From Plazaster borealis (Eukaryota > Echinodermata > Asteroidea > Forcipulatida > Labidiasteridae): a DNA stretch of 64,000 nt. The notes beneath the pieces were generated by a model, which searched no databases, had not been told where the DNA came from, and saw nothing but the letters and a program-made list of their open reading frames with translations. The first letter of the stretch is position 1; each line of letters begins with the position of its first letter. The position numbers and the translations under genes were made by a program. Where the stretch lies: assembly GCA_021014325.1 (NCBI GenBank), contig CM037474.1, positions 1,637,001-1,701,000 of the forward strand, given 5' to 3'. Shown here in pieces: positions 49,401 through 64,000 of the stretch.

Positions 49401-49938
49401 AGTAAGAAATTGACAGACTCAAAACGTCCTCCTGCCACCTTTAAATGAGCATAACTCTCCCATACTATAAGCTATTGAAGTGAAATAAACACTGTTGGAT
49501 TTCTTTTGCAATCCTCTTTCCAATGGTACCAAACTTGTTAGGTTTTTGTGAAAAAATGCAAAAGGTGCCGGACTCTCTACTAGTACGACCGATAATGTCA
49601 AAATTCGAAAAAAAAAAGTACAGCGCCCCAGTTACTGGGTCTACTCTTATAGTAGTACTGGTAGATAAAATAAATATTGACCTTGCTCAAATTAGTAAAA
49701 AACTAATAAAGCCTGGTCCATACGTCAAACAAAAGCAAATCATGGCGAATCTCCTGCCACACCGGCAAGTTTGCCAAATGTCGTGTCGACAATACATTCC
49801 TTTTTCGTTGGTTTAGTACAATTTTAATGATGAACAGACGACACTCCAGACAATTTAGCAGAAATATCATCATATTTCCAAACCATAAATTTGCCCGAAG
49901 GTACTTACCGATGAGCTGTTACTTTCACTCTCCGACAT
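34458..49938 (-). CDS. CXXC1: CXXC-type zinc finger protein 1 (CFP1), complete, 15 coding exons, 681 aa
   Basis: Family role: nuclear subunit of the SET1/COMPASS complex that binds unmethylated CpG and targets H3K4 methylation. Exons: 49909-49938, 47047-47225, 46198-46298, 44997-45307, 44307-44381, 43385-43459, 42736-42858, 41381-41518, 40324-40550, 39377-39584, 38743-38853, 37500-37549, 36777-36870, 35834-35986, 34458-34628. All join in phase. A PHD finger lies at about 56-103 (YYCICRS, CCDYCEEWYHGNC, ACPPC; C4HC3 ligands present). A long Lys/Glu/Arg-rich basic segment is at 104-207. The CXXC domain is at about 208-252 (CGQCGPC, CGKCDFC, MKKYGG, then CRLKQC), split between two 75-base exons. 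Further Cys motifs are at 390-420 (GPGCVNAARPGGKYCSEECG), then LPQRIQQWQRSPCIAEE and a coiled coil at about 440-488. The conserved C-terminal Cys-rich region is at 500-660 (FCVSCGHPINPARALRHM, YCKRLKVLCPEH, VCGCPLV, WEKLRRAEIDLERVR, KLDELLEQERN, LMLHQT). Vertebrate CXXC1 is about 656 aa. Exon 1 codes only ten residues. Confidence 0.96.
35422..35661. repeat. two-copy tandem duplication (~115-120 bp) in a CXXC1 intron
   Basis: Shared text: tgtactgt...agatg, atgatatca, caggctggca(t/g)agtttatc, attcaaaacca, gatattga(a/g)tggtcagac(a/t), gggagggtt or taggagggtt. The copies differ at several sites. Confidence 0.75.
36020..36195. repeat. two-copy tandem duplication (~85-90 bp) in a CXXC1 intron
   Basis: Both copies contain gctgtgtttggt, tacattgtacatt and tagtgcatcagagaaataaa; the second has an extra ttttgataag. 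Confidence 0.8.
38342..38464. repeat. foldback hairpin in a CXXC1 intron
   Basis: cagtcttaaacggctgttta at the left and taaacagctgtttaagacc at the right are inverted. Pairing continues through ccttgcagggt/accctgccag and ataaaggacc/ggtcctttat. A second inverted pair (gagatatggtggacac, 38597-38612, with gtgtccaccatatctc, 38683-38698) lies nearby. Confidence 0.75.
39724..40095 (+). repeat. tRNA-Leu-derived SINE, tail type 2
   Basis: The head gccgtggcagagttgtctag and cagagtgtgggttcaagttg resemble tRNA-Leu with a long arm. The body (cttgagcaagacactcaacc, gcttcgtccttttggccggg, ggtcccatatgttgc, taggggtttacctctgtgtt) matches 60058-60360 rather than 7539-7830. Confidence 0.6.
40949..41078. repeat. two-copy tandem duplication (~65 bp) in a CXXC1 intron
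   Basis: gcgagttatatctgaatgat and tgccttgttcgatcacaagt occur in both halves with few differences. Confidence 0.85.
41660..41890 (-). repeat. tRNA-Leu-derived SINE, tail type 3
   Basis: On the minus strand: a head ending near 41890 (gtgccttgtggccaagtggt), a box B in the reverse of ggatttgaatccacac, then acacttgtgtccttgagcaa, ctcccaggagtaaatgggta-like text and ctcacaggta with attagcaacctgtgcaccc. It shares its tail with 63344-63455. Confidence 0.6.
42065..42372 (+). repeat. tRNA-derived SINE, degraded
   Basis: gtggccgattcatcaagggc, a degenerate box B region, tgtccttgagcacttcacca and a 3' end taaagcgccttgatctagct with gtgcactaaataag. The same kind of 3' end follows the SINE at 63461-63904. Confidence 0.55.
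43786..44222. repeat. two direct copies of a short dispersed repeat
   Basis: Segments at about 43786-43975 and 44077-44222 share ggaaacccatgcaatcaggt-like and actgaaaacccaatccacat text with ggattcgaaccat and tccacagaggtg(a/g)(a/c)a. A fragment recurs at 61088-61126. This may be another SINE family: ggattcgaacca is a reversed box B-like string. Confidence 0.55.
46414..46572. repeat. MITE family E copy
   Basis: Starts gcccaatttcataaagctgc and ends atgctttatgaaattgggcc, in the CXXC1 intron between exons 4 and 3 (minus-strand order). Confidence 0.8.
47532..49642. mobile_element. 2.1-kb non-coding element with ~60-bp terminal inverted repeats in CXXC1 intron 1
   Basis: 47532-47590 (agacccagtaactggggcgc ... 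tcggtcgtac) is the reverse complement of 49583-49642 (gtacgaccgataatgtcaaa ... gttactgggtct), with a variable a/t run in the middle. A further internal inverted pair is gcgccccaggaaaaac (47593-47608) and ttttcctggggcgc (48264-48277). A direct repeat with aacttgttaggtttttgtg occurs near 49106 and 49528. No reading frame above about 100 codons and no transposase motif were seen, so it would be a non-autonomous DNA element. Confidence 0.75.
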
Positions 49939-50252
49939 GATGTCTTTGTTGGAAATAAACTTGTCAATTACTAAAAAAATGTAATTTTGGCACTTCAAAA
50001 CAAGAAGGTAAACCTTCGCGTTGTGTATACGTCATTGATTGTTGTGCTTCCACAAAAAGTACAATCAAAACCGTGATATAACTATAAATAAATGTTCATA
50101 GATTTTGACAATGATAATTTTCTAAGTATTTTTAAATATTGTTATTTATTTTTTCCATGAGTTTTATTTATTTTCTTTGTATGAAAATGTGTAAAAATAG
50201 TATAAATTCTTTATGAAAAGAAACTTTAATTTCAGAGGAAAAATCATCCAAG
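49939..50252. promoter_or_regulatory. divergent (bidirectional) promoter region between CXXC1 and MRPL46
   Basis: Only 314 bases separate the two start codons, which point away from each other, so both promoters and 5' UTRs must share this space unless upstream non-coding exons exist. No TATA box in a convincing position was seen. At the MRPL46 end the sequence caagatggctgc (50248-50259) matches the YY1-type motif AAGATGGCGGC with the start codon inside it, an arrangement known for many housekeeping and mitochondrial-protein genes. Promoter identity is inferred from geometry. Confidence 0.7.
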
Positions 50253-53200
50253 ATGGCTGCGCCCTGTTGTGCTATTTTTCGACGTCTGAGTTTAAAATGT
50301 CTTTCGGTTACGAGTGTTCGAGGTAAGTTTTACATAGTTTTAATAAATTAACCTGTAGGAAAAGTTCAAAACATAATTATATTTTATATTAATTAAAACG
50401 TAAGTCGTTGTATTCTTAACGAAAAGCCCATTTTAGTGTCAGTCACGTCGTAGTGTGTGTGTGTACCGTGTGAACATGGTCGTTATCGTGCGAGGGAGGG
50501 CGCTATCACTTCAGATCGGTGTGATTTTTATTATAAACTATTGCAAATATGCACAATTAAAGAAGTCCCAGGAACCTCACAAAATTTCAACTAAGCACTA
50601 TGTAGTATGTATTGTGTACTGATTGGTTTTGATTTGAAGCAGCAATACACAATTTTAATGTGCATTTTCTTTGTTTTAAAGTAATAAACCGGCCTTGTAA
50701 ATTGTATTATGATTTTAGTAATTACAATTAGCTTAAAAGTTGCTCAAATGTGGCCAAATGCCAAAAGAAAAGGATTTTCTTCCTGTCTGTTGACTCCTTG
50801 ACCTTGTTGCCGAGGAGAAGTTGATCCACTCCCCTATAAGCCCGGCAGGATGTCAGTTTCCGTTGCACTGCTACCCGTACTGAACGGCCTGCCAAAGTAG
50901 AGCAAGTACTCTGAGCTTGTTCTTTTCTTAGCCCTGAGGACGTCAGTGCCACTGCACTGTATGCAACAGAGGAGTCCAACCTGGGATAAGCTTGCTCTAT
51001 GGTCCTAAAGGGCTTTCCCCTCCACACCACCAACATTGACAATATGCATTGTCGTTTAGGATTATTCTTATAAAATTATAGTTTTTAATAATAAATGAGC
51101 TTAGGATCTACTTTCCTATAGGGAGAAACCCTGATGGTGGTGGTTGGTCCCCGGCCTCACCATTAATACCAAGGCCTATGGATCTTGACGTATCATCAAT
51201 GGCACCATTGAATGGTCTTCTAGATTGCTGGCTTGGTTAGACTTGAAATAGTTCTTGTACATTGTAGTCAGGTGCAAACATGCATGAACAGGGTCAGGTA
51301 TTTATCTGTTTCAAATAGTTCTTGTTTATCAACATAAAGTGCGTCAAGAAATGTAAACAAATTCAATCAACATTAATTTTCAAAATGATCTTCCTCTTAA
51401 TCTTAAGTGTCATTTATTTTGCTCTTCTTCGCTTCAGCAGCATCATCCATTCCGAGATTACCTCATCACCGTATAAGGAAATCTTCCCACCCACGCTGCC
51501 GTTATTCTTCATCTGCGCCAGCATCGCCATCAGAATCAAAGAGTCCAAGATGGGATCTGATGAGTGCTGTCTGTTTAGAGCGTTACCCTATAGTATCGCA
51601 GGAGCGCCAAGAGATTGAGACGGAATACATGAACATGCTGGAGACTGTAGAGCTGGAGAATAGTTTACTTTCCAATCATGAGATGCAAGTTATTCAAGAC
51701 AAGTGAGAGATAAATTTGCCGTCTTATTTTTATGACTCTCTGGTAATGAAGCTAAGGAACCCTCCATTCTGGAGTGGAATTCCAACTAGGGTCCACAGAG
51801 GTGAAAGTTAAGAAAGAAACCACTAAAAATGTAAAGCCAACCTGGTTCCATTTGAGGGCTGTTGTTCAAGTTTTTGAATTTTTTAAAAGAATATTAAAGC
51901 AGAAGTACTGGTACTTGTGAGCTTAGTGAATAGTTGTTTTAAACTATGTGCTTACAATGGTAGAATTGAAAATGATGATGTTTACAGATTTACATATAAC
52001 TTACATGGTACATGTATAAAGATGCTCATAGTGGGAAACTTTCCTTGAAATATTCTTGCCTGAAACGCTATGGTTTTTGAGAAATGAGTGAAACAGTTTA
52101 TTTTGATCTTCGAGTCCGATGTTTGAAAACAGTGACAGATTGAGCTTAAACATTCACAGGTTTGTTATTTCATGTAGGCCTATATGTTAGGGAACTTGGG
52201 TCACATAAAGTGTGGATACTGGTCTTTGACAGTTATCAATGTTGGCCTCGTTATTTAAATACACATCTGAAGTACTGCTAATTGATGAATTTCTTGATTG
52301 GTTTCTTGATCTTTCTATAGAGAGAGGATCGAAAGAAGACAAAGTGGTCTTGTTGATGATGAGGAAGATGATCAAACCAGTGAGCTCATCTCAGCTTTAG
52401 ACATGGAGGATAGATACACGGAGGAATTCAATCAGTTCACACCAGAAAGTTGTACATCAGGTAAATCTTAAAGACTTCCATTAAATAGACCCATCTTTAA
52501 ATGCAATAAAGACTTTCCACAGAAATATGGAGTGCTGTTACTGACGGGTTGAGGGCACCGTTCTTAAGTTGTGGTGTTGTCAGGGTGTGGTTTGGTTCCT
52601 GGTCATGTTAGAGTGTTTTTTTGTTCCTGGTAATGGCAGCTTTATCTGAGGGGTAAAGCAGTTGTGGTTAATAAGTGTCTTTCCCAAGGACACAAGTGTA
52701 ATGACCGGAAACCGAACCCACACTCTACAACACAAAAACTTGAGACAATTGCACTAGCTCACTCAGCCAAGAGAGTTTGCACAGTTCTGATAGACCTTCT
52801 GATGTCCCAAAAGCGAAACTCCAGACCTCATTGTAAAGCCCCTCTTTGGCACAATTATTCTGACCAAGTTGTACAAATGTAAGCGACCAATGATGTGATC
52901 TTATCACACACCAGGGTGTGTCAACACACTAGGGTGTGTCAACACACGCAGGTGTGTCAACACACCAGGGTGTGTCAACACACCAGGGTGTGTCAACACA
53001 TGCAGGTGTGTCAACACACCAGGGTGTGTCAACACACCAGGGTGTGTCAACACACCAGGGTGTGTGAACACATCAGCGTGTGTCAACACACACACATGTA
53101 TGTGTAGGGTGTAAACCGAGGACTTCTCTTTGTTCTCCCATTGTTTGGACATAGTTTTTTCAGCGACGTCCCCATTGGTTTTGTACACGAAATCAAAGCG

Positions 53201-55095
53201 AGGACGTCTTCGGTACACCTTTTCCTCGGATCCCTTTTGTTAAAGTCCTCGGTTTGAATGCGTACACATGCCCACCAGGGTGTGTCAACACACGCAGGTG
53301 TGTCAACACACACAGGTGTGTCAACACACGCAGGTGTGTCAACACACGCAGGTGTGTCAACACACCAGGGTGTGTCAACACACACAGGTGTGTCAACACA
53401 CCAGGGTGTGTCAACACACCAGGGTGTGTCAACACACCAGGGTGTGTCAACACACACAGGCGTGTCAACACATCAGGGTGTGTCAACACACCAGGGTGTG
53501 TCAACACATGCAGGTGTGTCAACACACGCAGGTGTGTCAACACACCAGGTTGTGTATGCTGCATGTTGCTTTTTAAAGACCTTGCATTTTTTTATTTCCA
53601 TACAGAAATTGATGATCCACAAAGTCTCCAAAGGAAACTCATGGACAAGCTGGTGCTGCTTGTCAAGTGCAAAGTGGGAGACAAAAGCATGTGGATGATG
53701 CCACAGGGTACCAGACTAGAAGGGGAAACGATGCGGCAGGTTTGTTTTCATAGTAAAATTGTTCATGAATATAAGAGGATTGGAATGAATTTACCATTCA
53801 TTGTACAACAAAAATCATGTTTCTCGAAAAAAGGTTGATTTTACGTTTCTAACCTAAGTATGAAACCTTGTAAGGTGTGAAAATAAGCACGTTTACAAGA
53901 CCCTCCTACCACAAAGATTAACTACTGATTCCGTCCCAAAAACCAAACCCAACCCCACCCCTCAAAAGAAAGAGAGAACAGCTGCATGTTAAGGCGAGAC
54001 CGGCAACAGCAATGTGACACCCATAAACACACACGTTTGTCAACCCCATAAAATCAAGGACTTCTCTTTGTTCTCCCATTGTTTGGATTTTGTTTGTTTG
54101 TGCCATCTCCATTGGTTTTGTACACGAAAGTGAAGCTCTGTTTGAACACCCTGTTCCCTCTTATCCTCGATTCTAACGGGTAGACACCACCACAACATGT
54201 GCTGATAAACCTGAAACCAATCTGTCTCATTGTGTATTTACAGACAGCTGAACGTGTTCTGGCATCACAATGTGGCCCACAGAGCGTGCGTGACATGAGA
54301 GCTCATTTCTTTGGCAATGCCCCCAGTGCCTGCTTCAAGTATAGCTACCCACTGGATATGCAACGAGAGCACGGAGCCAAGGGAGCTAAGGTTAGTCTAT
54401 TGAAACACTGAACCCCACAACAAAGACCCCATTGTGTATTTGTGTCCCGTATTTTGTGGAAAACACTGCTGCAGGACATCTGTAATGTAGTTGGTCTGTA
54501 GCATTCATTATACACACAAAGAATTGTATTCATAGAATAAGTGGTACGAGAGAATGGAAGATATAAATAAGTGCAAGATCTTGTGGAGTGGCTGAGGGTT
54601 CCTTGTACAGAGGTCAAGCATGAAAAAAAATTACTTGCTAAAAGTTTGCAGCTAAGGTTGTTTTAGTTAAAACCCTCCTCTAGATACCAAGATGCCTTAA
54701 AATCTCCTATATGCACATAATGGCGCAGTCAACCAAGCAACACTTTCCGGTCATTGTATTTGTCTGTTTGAGCAATCAGTGCCACAGATTTCCACTGTAG
54801 AAACTGACCAAGGTTGAGAACCTTATCTGTTCCACTAGTGGCCCAAATAAAGTATCAAATAAGTACGCCGATATAAACGCACATCCATATTTCTTTCCCA
54901 ATTAAAATGATCTTTTCTATTTATTTTCAGATCTTTTTCTACAAAGCAAGATTGATGACTGGAGATATACAAATAAACAAGAATGTGATAGAGGACTATG
55001 CCTGGGTCACCCGCAGTGAAATGGACAAATATGTGATTCCTTCTTATCTGGAAACCATTCAACAATTCATAGTTCCCGTCAGTTTGGCAGTTTAG
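50253..55095 (+). CDS. MRPL46: mitochondrial large ribosomal subunit protein L46 (mL46), complete, 6 exons, 306 aa
   Basis: Family role: component of the mitoribosome large subunit, with a Nudix-like fold that lacks hydrolase function in known members. Exons: 50253-50322, 51438-51702, 52321-52460, 53606-53739, 54244-54390, 54931-55095. All have GT-AG borders and join in phase. The N-terminal ~45 residues are rich in Ser, Arg and His with almost no acidic residues, as expected of a mitochondrial targeting peptide. Recognisable blocks: WDLMSAVCLERYPIVSQERQ, ETVELENSLLSNHEMQ, an acidic linker (DDEEDDQTSEL), then the Nudix-like half from about 165: LQRKLMDKLVLLVKCK, MWMMPQG, GETMRQTAERVLAS, FFGNAPSACFKYSYP, GAKIFFYKARLMTGD, YAWVTRSEMDKYV. 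The human protein is 279 aa; the extra length is mainly N-terminal. Transcribed divergently from CXXC1. Intron 3 holds a minisatellite. Confidence 0.94.
52625..52770 (-). repeat. tRNA-derived SINE fragment in MRPL46 intron 3
   Basis: Minus-strand text contains gagtgtgggttcggtttccg, cacttgtgtccttgg and a region pairing with gggtaaagcagttgtggtta. Degraded, with boundaries uncertain. Confidence 0.5.
52904..53105. repeat. 18-bp minisatellite, left block (~11 units)
   Basis: The unit is tgtgtcaacacaccaggg with variants cgcagg, tgcagg and ctaggg at the last positions. The right end decays into a (ca)n stretch with catgtatgtg. Because 18 is a multiple of three, all frames stay open on both strands, giving spurious proteins. 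Confidence 0.95.
53118..53250. repeat. MITE (gaggactt family) splitting the minisatellite
   Basis: Ends gaggacttctctttgttctc and gttaaagtcctc. Matches 14233-14366 in opposite orientation. It lies exactly between the two minisatellite blocks. Confidence 0.8.
53271..53556. repeat. 18-bp minisatellite, right block (~16 units)
   Basis: Same 18-bp unit as the left block, with interspersed caccaggg, cacgcagg and cacacagg variants. It ends 50 bases before MRPL46 exon 4 (53606), so array length could influence the distance to that acceptor. Confidence 0.95.
54056..54170. repeat. degraded gaggactt-family MITE
   Basis: aggacttctctttgttctcc, tccattggttttgtacacga and a left-over tcctcga end correspond to 53118-53250. 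The middle is diverged. It sits 73 bases before MRPL46 exon 5. Confidence 0.65.
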
Positions 55096-56252
55096 AACCC
55101 AACTCCAGAGCCTTCCTAACTGGATACCATTAATTAATTCATATTTCCCAGTTTAGAACCTCACTCCAGAACCTTCTGGAAAACATTCAACAATTCATTG
55201 TTCCGTCAGTTTAGCAGTTTAGAACCTTCAACTCCAGAGCCTCGAGTTGTCTTTACACTGCACAAGATATTATGCAATGTCCGGTTCTTATTGTGTTGAC
55301 TTATTACATCCAAATGTAAGGCCTGCAATAGTATCGAGCAAGTTGGAACCTTCACTGTGATTTGCTGGACTAATTCAACCCCAAATCCAAGTCTAAACAA
55401 CAATGTTGAGATCCATTGTGTAAACTAACAGGAATCTATCCTCTTGAAATAGTCTCTTCAACTGTGGCTCACGAATCTCAATGGCAAAGAGCAATTGTTA
55501 TCCCATAACAAAATGTCCACCTTTTGCTGCATCGTATCTTGCGTGTGGTGTGGGGCAGAGCAAGATGTTGTGTTGTACACGCTACCCATAAGGGCGTTGT
55601 TGATAGTCTCCACTCAGAGCCGTATATTGAGAGAGTTGCAACAACTTGCAATTATAAGCCATTTTGTGTCCAAAAACATGCATGGGCAAACACAGGGTAC
55701 CAGACTAGACTGCGCATTGGGTTGTGCTGCATTTGGACCGAGAATGGCGTCCAGCAACCACGTGACCACAGAAAACTGGTCCCTCTATGTCGCAACTCTC
55801 TCAATACACAGCTTTGACTCCACTCATAAACATTCTTTATTGTATACAATTTTTGACCTCAAATGCAAATAAAATCACAAGCGACAAACTTCATATTTGA
55901 ATTGCTTCACCCGTAAGTCATTTTTGTAATTACAAATATATTCGCAGGATGAAATTATATACAAAGTCAACTTTTATACATCGCTGCTCAAAACTACCGC
56001 TCTGCAAATATAAAGCTACTTAAAAGTGGAAAACTGTAGTCTTAAATTAGCATAATTTCCTGATTTATGAAAATCTCTCTAAGCACTAAACAATACATAC
56101 ATTTAAGTTGGCTTAAAGGTTGGGTTATAATTTGGTAATGACCCCCAAATTTTAGTGTGTAATTTCTATCCCAAAGCCTCCTTGTTATAAATATGGTAAT
56201 GGTAGTAAGCACCCTGCAAAATGATTTCATCTGAATTGCCCAAGTAGATGAC

Positions 56253-56304
56253 AAATTTGAATCTCCAAAACTCAACTCGAGGTGAGTTTTGGAGATTCAA
56301 ATTT
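56253..56304. repeat. 24-bp-arm palindrome inside a MITE D relic
   Basis: Left arm tttgaatctccaaaactca and right arm tgagttttggagattcaaa flank a few bases around ctcgag. Confidence 0.9.
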
Positions 56305-58408
56305 CTGTGTTGTCCGTTTGTGAATGCTGCAGTATTGGAGTATTGACCCAATACACAGTTAATATGTCCCTGTGTGTTATACAGTGTATTGTGAAATTTA
56401 GGCAATGTGACGTTCACACGCTTACCATACGTTTTACAAACAATTTGACTCCCAAAATTGCGAGCAGGCCAGACAGTAGCCACGTGTGATATTGATGCAA
56501 GGTGTCCAATGATTACAAAAGGAAAGCTAGATTTATCAGATTTTAAAACTAAACTTTACTATCAGTCCATGGCTGTCAACAGCCATTTTGAAAACCCTAC
56601 TCTACTCAAATTCAAACAGCTGGTTCTGTCTAATTCTGTTACACCGAGGACTGCAACACCAAACTGATCATGCTTTGCAAGGAATGAGGCGTACTATCAC
56701 GAGAACCCAACACCTAGGATGTTGACTTTGCCATGAAAACCAATGCCTCCATGGCAAAGGGTTTTGGCCTTGTTTCAAGTCTTTTGGCATTAGCCATTCA
56801 ACTTCTTGGCTAACAGCCTCTTTTTCTTGCTTTTTAGTGCCCTAGAAAACGACAAACACTGAACAGTTTTGTGTTTTTTTGCAGTTCCCTCCTTTCTTTT
56901 TACAAAAAAGTAAATGCAGTACACCTAGAGCATTCATATGCATTGAAAGAGTAAACAAATAAACCACAAATATTACTCACTCTCTGAAAATGAGTCTGAC
57001 ATTGCCCAACATGTTTTCTTGTTACTGACATAAATTGAAAAACCCCCATTATTTTTATCCATTAAAGACAAAACTTTTTCAATTCTGCCTCAAGATTAAA
57101 ATTTGTGTAACCTTTTTGTGATTGGATTATGTAAATGAACTGTTTTAGTTATTGCTGACAAACAGATCTGAAACTAGGATCCAAATTTTAGGAGGCATTT
57201 CCACCTCTTGGCAACCCCTCAATATCAAGGAGCTTCTATGAACAGTATCCTCAGCACTACAGCACCAAGCAGACGAAAAAGGTCTGAATTCGGATAAAAT
57301 ATCAAATTTCTTGGCAATGACCCATTTTTCTTGAAACAGTGAAATCTGGTGACATGCTCCTGTAAATCACAAAGTTCGGACAGTTGGCTAGTTTTGGGTC
57401 ATCCGTCTCCTTTCTGCAGAGTTTGTATTAACTGACCTTCAGTGACATTTTAATTCACATTACTTCCCTACCAAAAAATATTGCTTGAACTAGCTTTTAT
57501 CAAAACTAGACACTACTGATTTGTGCATGCATTGGAAAGAAAACATTCAAAAAGAACATCATTCACACTGTTTTCTTCATTATCACTAAACAGATTAAAT
57601 TGTAACATAGGAATATACAAGATAAATCTCAGGCAGTACCACTTTGCCCATTGACGGCGCAAAACTTTGAATTATTACTTTTTTTTTTAAAATTGTGCTT
57701 CACTTTGCCACCATCAGATACTTCAATAATCCTCCACTACTTCCTAAAAGACCCCTTGTATATGTCATAAGCTCAAACAGCGCCCTCATTGAGGTCAAAG
57801 GAAGACCTCTTACTGGCTGAGAATTGTGCGTGGGGGGAACACACAAACACAAACATATGCATGTTTCTGTATAGTCTTGGTGCAAGACGTAGTTCATTAT
57901 CAATCGACTATCGAGATTCCCCAGCCCCTATCCGCTCATACACAAACCATCAAACGATAGCAGGAACTGGTATGTAACCCTGACTTATTACATCACCCAC
58001 TGGTGGGTTTGGTGGTTCCAGTGAACGCCCTCTATTGGTGGAATTGTTGCGCTGTGTATGTCGTGTTCACTGCGAATGGTTTAACTAACGGTATCGTAAG
58101 AATGTCCTGCACCTAGACTAGTTTCTTTAAGGATTTGAAGCTTTGCATGGTGTACAATACAAGTAGATGCACAACATCCTAGTGGTGGTAGGAATAATGC
58201 TGAAGAGTGTGAACCTGAGGAAATAAATACACAAATCATTTTCAGCCTCTCAGTAAGATCACAAACTAGAAACCACAGTGGCATAAATGCAAGAGGCAAG
58301 AGGCAATTCTGATACCTTGATGGCATAAAAAGTTTCATACATTTTTATTATCCACTTATTAGTTCAATTTTTAACTTAATTGTGGGTTGAAGAACAAAGA
58401 AAAATTGA

Positions 58409-58610
58409 AAAGAGCGGGATTTGAACCGGTAACCTCCAGATTAACGTGTCGGTGTGAGGGGATTTTGTCCCCCTTACGGTAAATTAATATCCGCTGAAGG
58501 AAGTTGATTCAAAAGAGGGCGCTATCACACAAAATTTCTACACAATCCACCGTATGGGTCACAAAATCTCCTGCCACACCAGTGCTCTACTAATTGAGCA
58601 ATCTAGCCCT
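58409..58610 (-). repeat. tRNA-Lys-like SINE head split by a small insertion
   Basis: Minus strand: ctagattgctcaattagtag and agcactgg at the top, then after a gap cgttaatctggaggttacc and ggttcaaatcccgctct. The gap 58453-58579 is an insertion with inverted ends (gtgaggggattttgtccccc and acaaaatctcctgccacac). Confidence 0.7.
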
Positions 58611-58896
58611 ATTTTGCAAAAATGTTTGTTCGGGGGTGCCAGTCAACCCAAGCTTACGATACAACCTGGGAAGCAGCAATAAAAATCAAGCCTTGGTCCA
58701 GATTTGGAGCAAAGAAAGAATATTGACAAAGATTAAACTGGAAACCTCTACGATTTCCCAACAACCCTACAGGTGTCTTTATCATTCAAATTGGCATGAT
58801 CATAAAAATACAGCATCCTAAACTAAGATGCTGTTTAGATACTGTATCATACGACAAGGAGATAACTGTAGTGAGGACATAGTTGTACTGTCATCA

Positions 58897-64000
<5,104 letters not shown>

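Larger units (their letters stand above)
55096..58896. other. intergenic region downstream of two convergent genes
   Basis: MRPL46 ends at 55095 and the RBM5-like gene ends at 58897 on the other strand, so their 3' ends face each other. 55120-55230 contains a small duplication of MRPL46 3' sequence (cattcaacaattcat with gttccgtcagttt). A candidate polyadenylation signal aataaa is at 55869. A partial MITE D with a strong palindrome is at 56113-56304. No gene was recognised. Confidence 0.6.

Noticed and set aside
52895..53838. Frames of 100-194 codons with CVNTRRCVNT-like or GVLTHPGVLTH-like repeats
   Set aside because: The 18-bp minisatellite is a multiple of three, so all six frames stay open. 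Only the part from 53606 is MRPL46 exon 4 coding sequence.

Overview
The window is nuclear DNA of an animal. It holds multi-exon genes with GT-AG introns whose exons give recognisable metazoan proteins, in a matrix crowded with short transposons and tRNA-derived SINEs. The protein set (RENBP, CXXC1, MRPL46, an RBM5/RBM10 relative) and the abundance of TTAA-flanked MITEs suggest a marine deuterostome invertebrate, perhaps an echinoderm. That placement is an inference from general impression and was not tested. There is no operon, plasmid or phage structure.

Layout. (1) 844-7014, minus strand: the first five coding exons of N-acylglucosamine 2-epimerase (RENBP); the rest lies left of the window. 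(2) 7015-14671: no gene recognised, but MITEs, a SINE with clear target-site duplications and two foldback hairpins. (3) 14672-15688, minus: an intronless reading frame with one FLYWCH-like zinc finger. (4) 15689-18750: no firm gene; two different MITEs abut at a shared TTAA. (5) 18751-31545: a 12-kb tandem array of about 15 units of ~0.86 kb, each a composite of a tRNA-Gln-like SINE piece, a complete MITE and a truncated second MITE, bordered on both sides by that second MITE family. (6) 34458-49938, minus: complete CXXC1 (CFP1), 15 coding exons, 681 aa. Its first intron carries a 2.1-kb element with ~60-bp terminal inverted repeats. (7) 50253-55095, plus: complete MRPL46, 6 exons, 306 aa, arranged head-to-head with CXXC1 over a 314-bp gap. 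An 18-bp minisatellite split by a MITE lies in its intron 3. (8) 55096-58896: no gene seen. (9) 58897 to the right edge, minus: the C-terminal part of an RBM5/RBM10-type splicing factor (lysine-rich region, C2H2 finger, G-patch).

Functionally the genes are unrelated housekeeping genes: amino-sugar epimerisation, H3K4-methylation targeting, mitochondrial translation and pre-mRNA splicing. The only arrangement suggesting co-regulation is the CXXC1/MRPL46 divergent pair. Exon boundaries were derived by hand from reading frame, phase and splice signals. All coding exons of the four recognised genes join in phase. The unusual material is in the repeats, above all the transposon-built satellite array and the nested insertions.
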